A DNA stretch of 15,306 nt from Tardiphaga sp. (lineage in GTDB: Bacteria > Pseudomonadota > Alphaproteobacteria > Rhizobiales > Xanthobacteraceae), in NCBI GenBank assembly GCA_028290325.1, contig JAQGJY010000167.1:1-15306 (forward strand), read 5' to 3'. Positions 14,760-15,306 of the stretch are shown here, in pieces (the first letter of the stretch is position 1; each line of letters begins with the position of its first letter). The notes beneath the pieces are model-generated. The model made no database searches and was not told the DNA's origin. It worked only from the letters and a program-made list of their open reading frames with translations. The translations under genes and the position numbers were made by a program.

Positions 14760-15188
14760 ATGTCTGTCCAAATGGTCCTGCTGCCGGTATTCGTGCTGGT
14801 CGCGCTGACATTCGCGTTGTTCTTCGGCATGGCCGGCAATCGCATGCGCGCGATGAAGACCGGGCAGGCCAGGCCGAACGATATTGTCGCCGGCACCGTG
14901 AAGTGGCCGGCCCGCGCCGCGCAATTCGGCGATTGCTTCCGCAACCAGTTTGAAATTCCGGTTCTGTTTTACGCGCTGATCGCGATCGGCCTGCCGCTGC
15001 GCCGCATCGATCTGGTGCTGGTGCTGCTGTCGTGGGTGTTCGTCGTCGCGCGGCTCGCGCATGCCGGCATCTTCGTCACGTCGAATGACCTGCGGCCGCG
15101 GGCGATGGCGTGGTTCGCCAGCGCGCTGGTGCTGATGGCGATGTGGATTTACTTCGCGCTGAAGATGCTGCTGGCGACAGTGGCATGA
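14760..15188 (+). CDS. MAPEG family integral membrane protein
   Basis: The 142-residue protein has four hydrophobic helices (about 5-25, 66-82, 83-107 and 115-140), the layout of MAPEG proteins (membrane-associated proteins in eicosanoid and glutathione metabolism). The conserved loop RNQFEIPVLFYAL (61-73) and the TM3 segment with ARLAHAGIFV (97-106) support the family. Bacterial members may be glutathione-dependent, but most are uncharacterised. AAGGGG (14748-14753), 6 bases before the ATG, fixes the start. Its stop overlaps the next start codon in the sequence ATGA, so it is probably translationally coupled to the rsmB-like gene. Confidence 0.88.
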   Translation: MSVQMVLLPVFVLVALTFALFFGMAGNRMRAMKTGQARPNDIVAGTVKWPARAAQFGDCFRNQFEIPVLFYALIAIGLPLRRIDLVLVLLSWVFVVARLAHAGIFVTSNDLRPRAMAWFASALVLMAMWIYFALKMLLATVA

Positions 15189-15306
15189 CGCCGTCCGCGC
15201 GCCTCTCCGCCGCCATCGATCTGATCGCCGCGATCGACACCGACCGCGTACCGGCCGCCAAGGCCCTGAAGGAATGGGGCACCGCGCATCGCTATGCGGG
15301 GTCCGG
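15185..15306 (+). CDS. rsmB: Probable 16S rRNA (cytosine-967-C5)-methyltransferase RsmB, 5' end only
   Basis: Only the first 40 codons are in the window. The peptide starts MTPSARLSAAIDLIAAID and continues ALKEWGTAHRYAGSG. This resembles the N-terminal NusB-like RNA-binding region of alphaproteobacterial RsmB (RLxAAIxVI...P...LKxWGxxHRFAGSGDR). The catalytic SAM-dependent domain lies beyond the right edge. The start ATG overlaps the MAPEG stop by four bases (ATGA). The position a few genes after guaB fits the Rhizobiales guaB-rsmB-guaA neighbourhood, which supports the call. The identification rests on a short stretch plus context. Confidence 0.7.
   Translation, partial: MTPSARLSAAIDLIAAIDTDRVPAAKALKEWGTAHRYAGS

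Noticed and set aside
1..15306. CRISPR arrays, tRNA or rRNA genes, insertion sequences
   Set aside because: No regularly spaced repeats, tRNA-like T-loop and acceptor patterns, rRNA stretches or transposase frames were seen.

Overview
The window reads as chromosomal DNA of a high-GC alphaproteobacterium, most likely a Bradyrhizobium, Rhodopseudomonas or Afipia relative (Nitrobacteraceae). This rests on the protein sequences, the codon bias towards G/C, and the ppx-rlmE and guaB-rsmB gene groupings familiar from Rhizobiales. The genus is an inference. Genes are packed tightly and no gap without a gene exceeds 300 bases. Most of the content is housekeeping.

Left part (1-4024): three minus-strand genes read leftward. 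They are a UPF0178 (YaiI-type) protein, the ABC-F ATPase Uup, and a fold-III PLP enzyme of the D-threonine aldolase / D-serine dehydratase type that is cut by the window edge. A repeat-like palindrome lies between the last two. A plus-strand tandem-hotdog (MaoC-like) gene is divergent from yaiI.

Middle (4078-9240): a lone form-II CoxL-like molybdopterin subunit lies on the minus strand without its iron-sulfur or flavin partners. It is divergent from a Ppx/GppA phosphatase gene, which is followed by rlmE (23S rRNA 2'-O-methyltransferase). Tail-to-tail with rlmE is a complete HigB-HigA type toxin-antitoxin pair with a palindromic putative operator.

Right part (9242-15306): a 14-TM DHA2-type MFS exporter (minus strand) is divergent from a small two-TM YqaE/Pmp3-like protein with a structured leader. 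Then come guaB (IMP dehydrogenase), an unrecognised conserved-looking protein, a zinc-independent NADP oxidoreductase (CurA type), a MAPEG membrane protein, and the first 40 codons of a probable rsmB that overlaps the MAPEG stop by ATGA.

The ppx-rlmE and guaB-rsmB stretches look like an ancestral nucleotide/RNA housekeeping block. The toxin-antitoxin, exporter and small membrane genes appear to sit between its halves as accessory DNA. I found no clear new multi-gene system. The items most worth a second look are the orphan CoxL-like subunit, the hotdog protein with a shifted hydratase motif, the compact higBA module, and several strong hairpins in gene leaders and gene ends.
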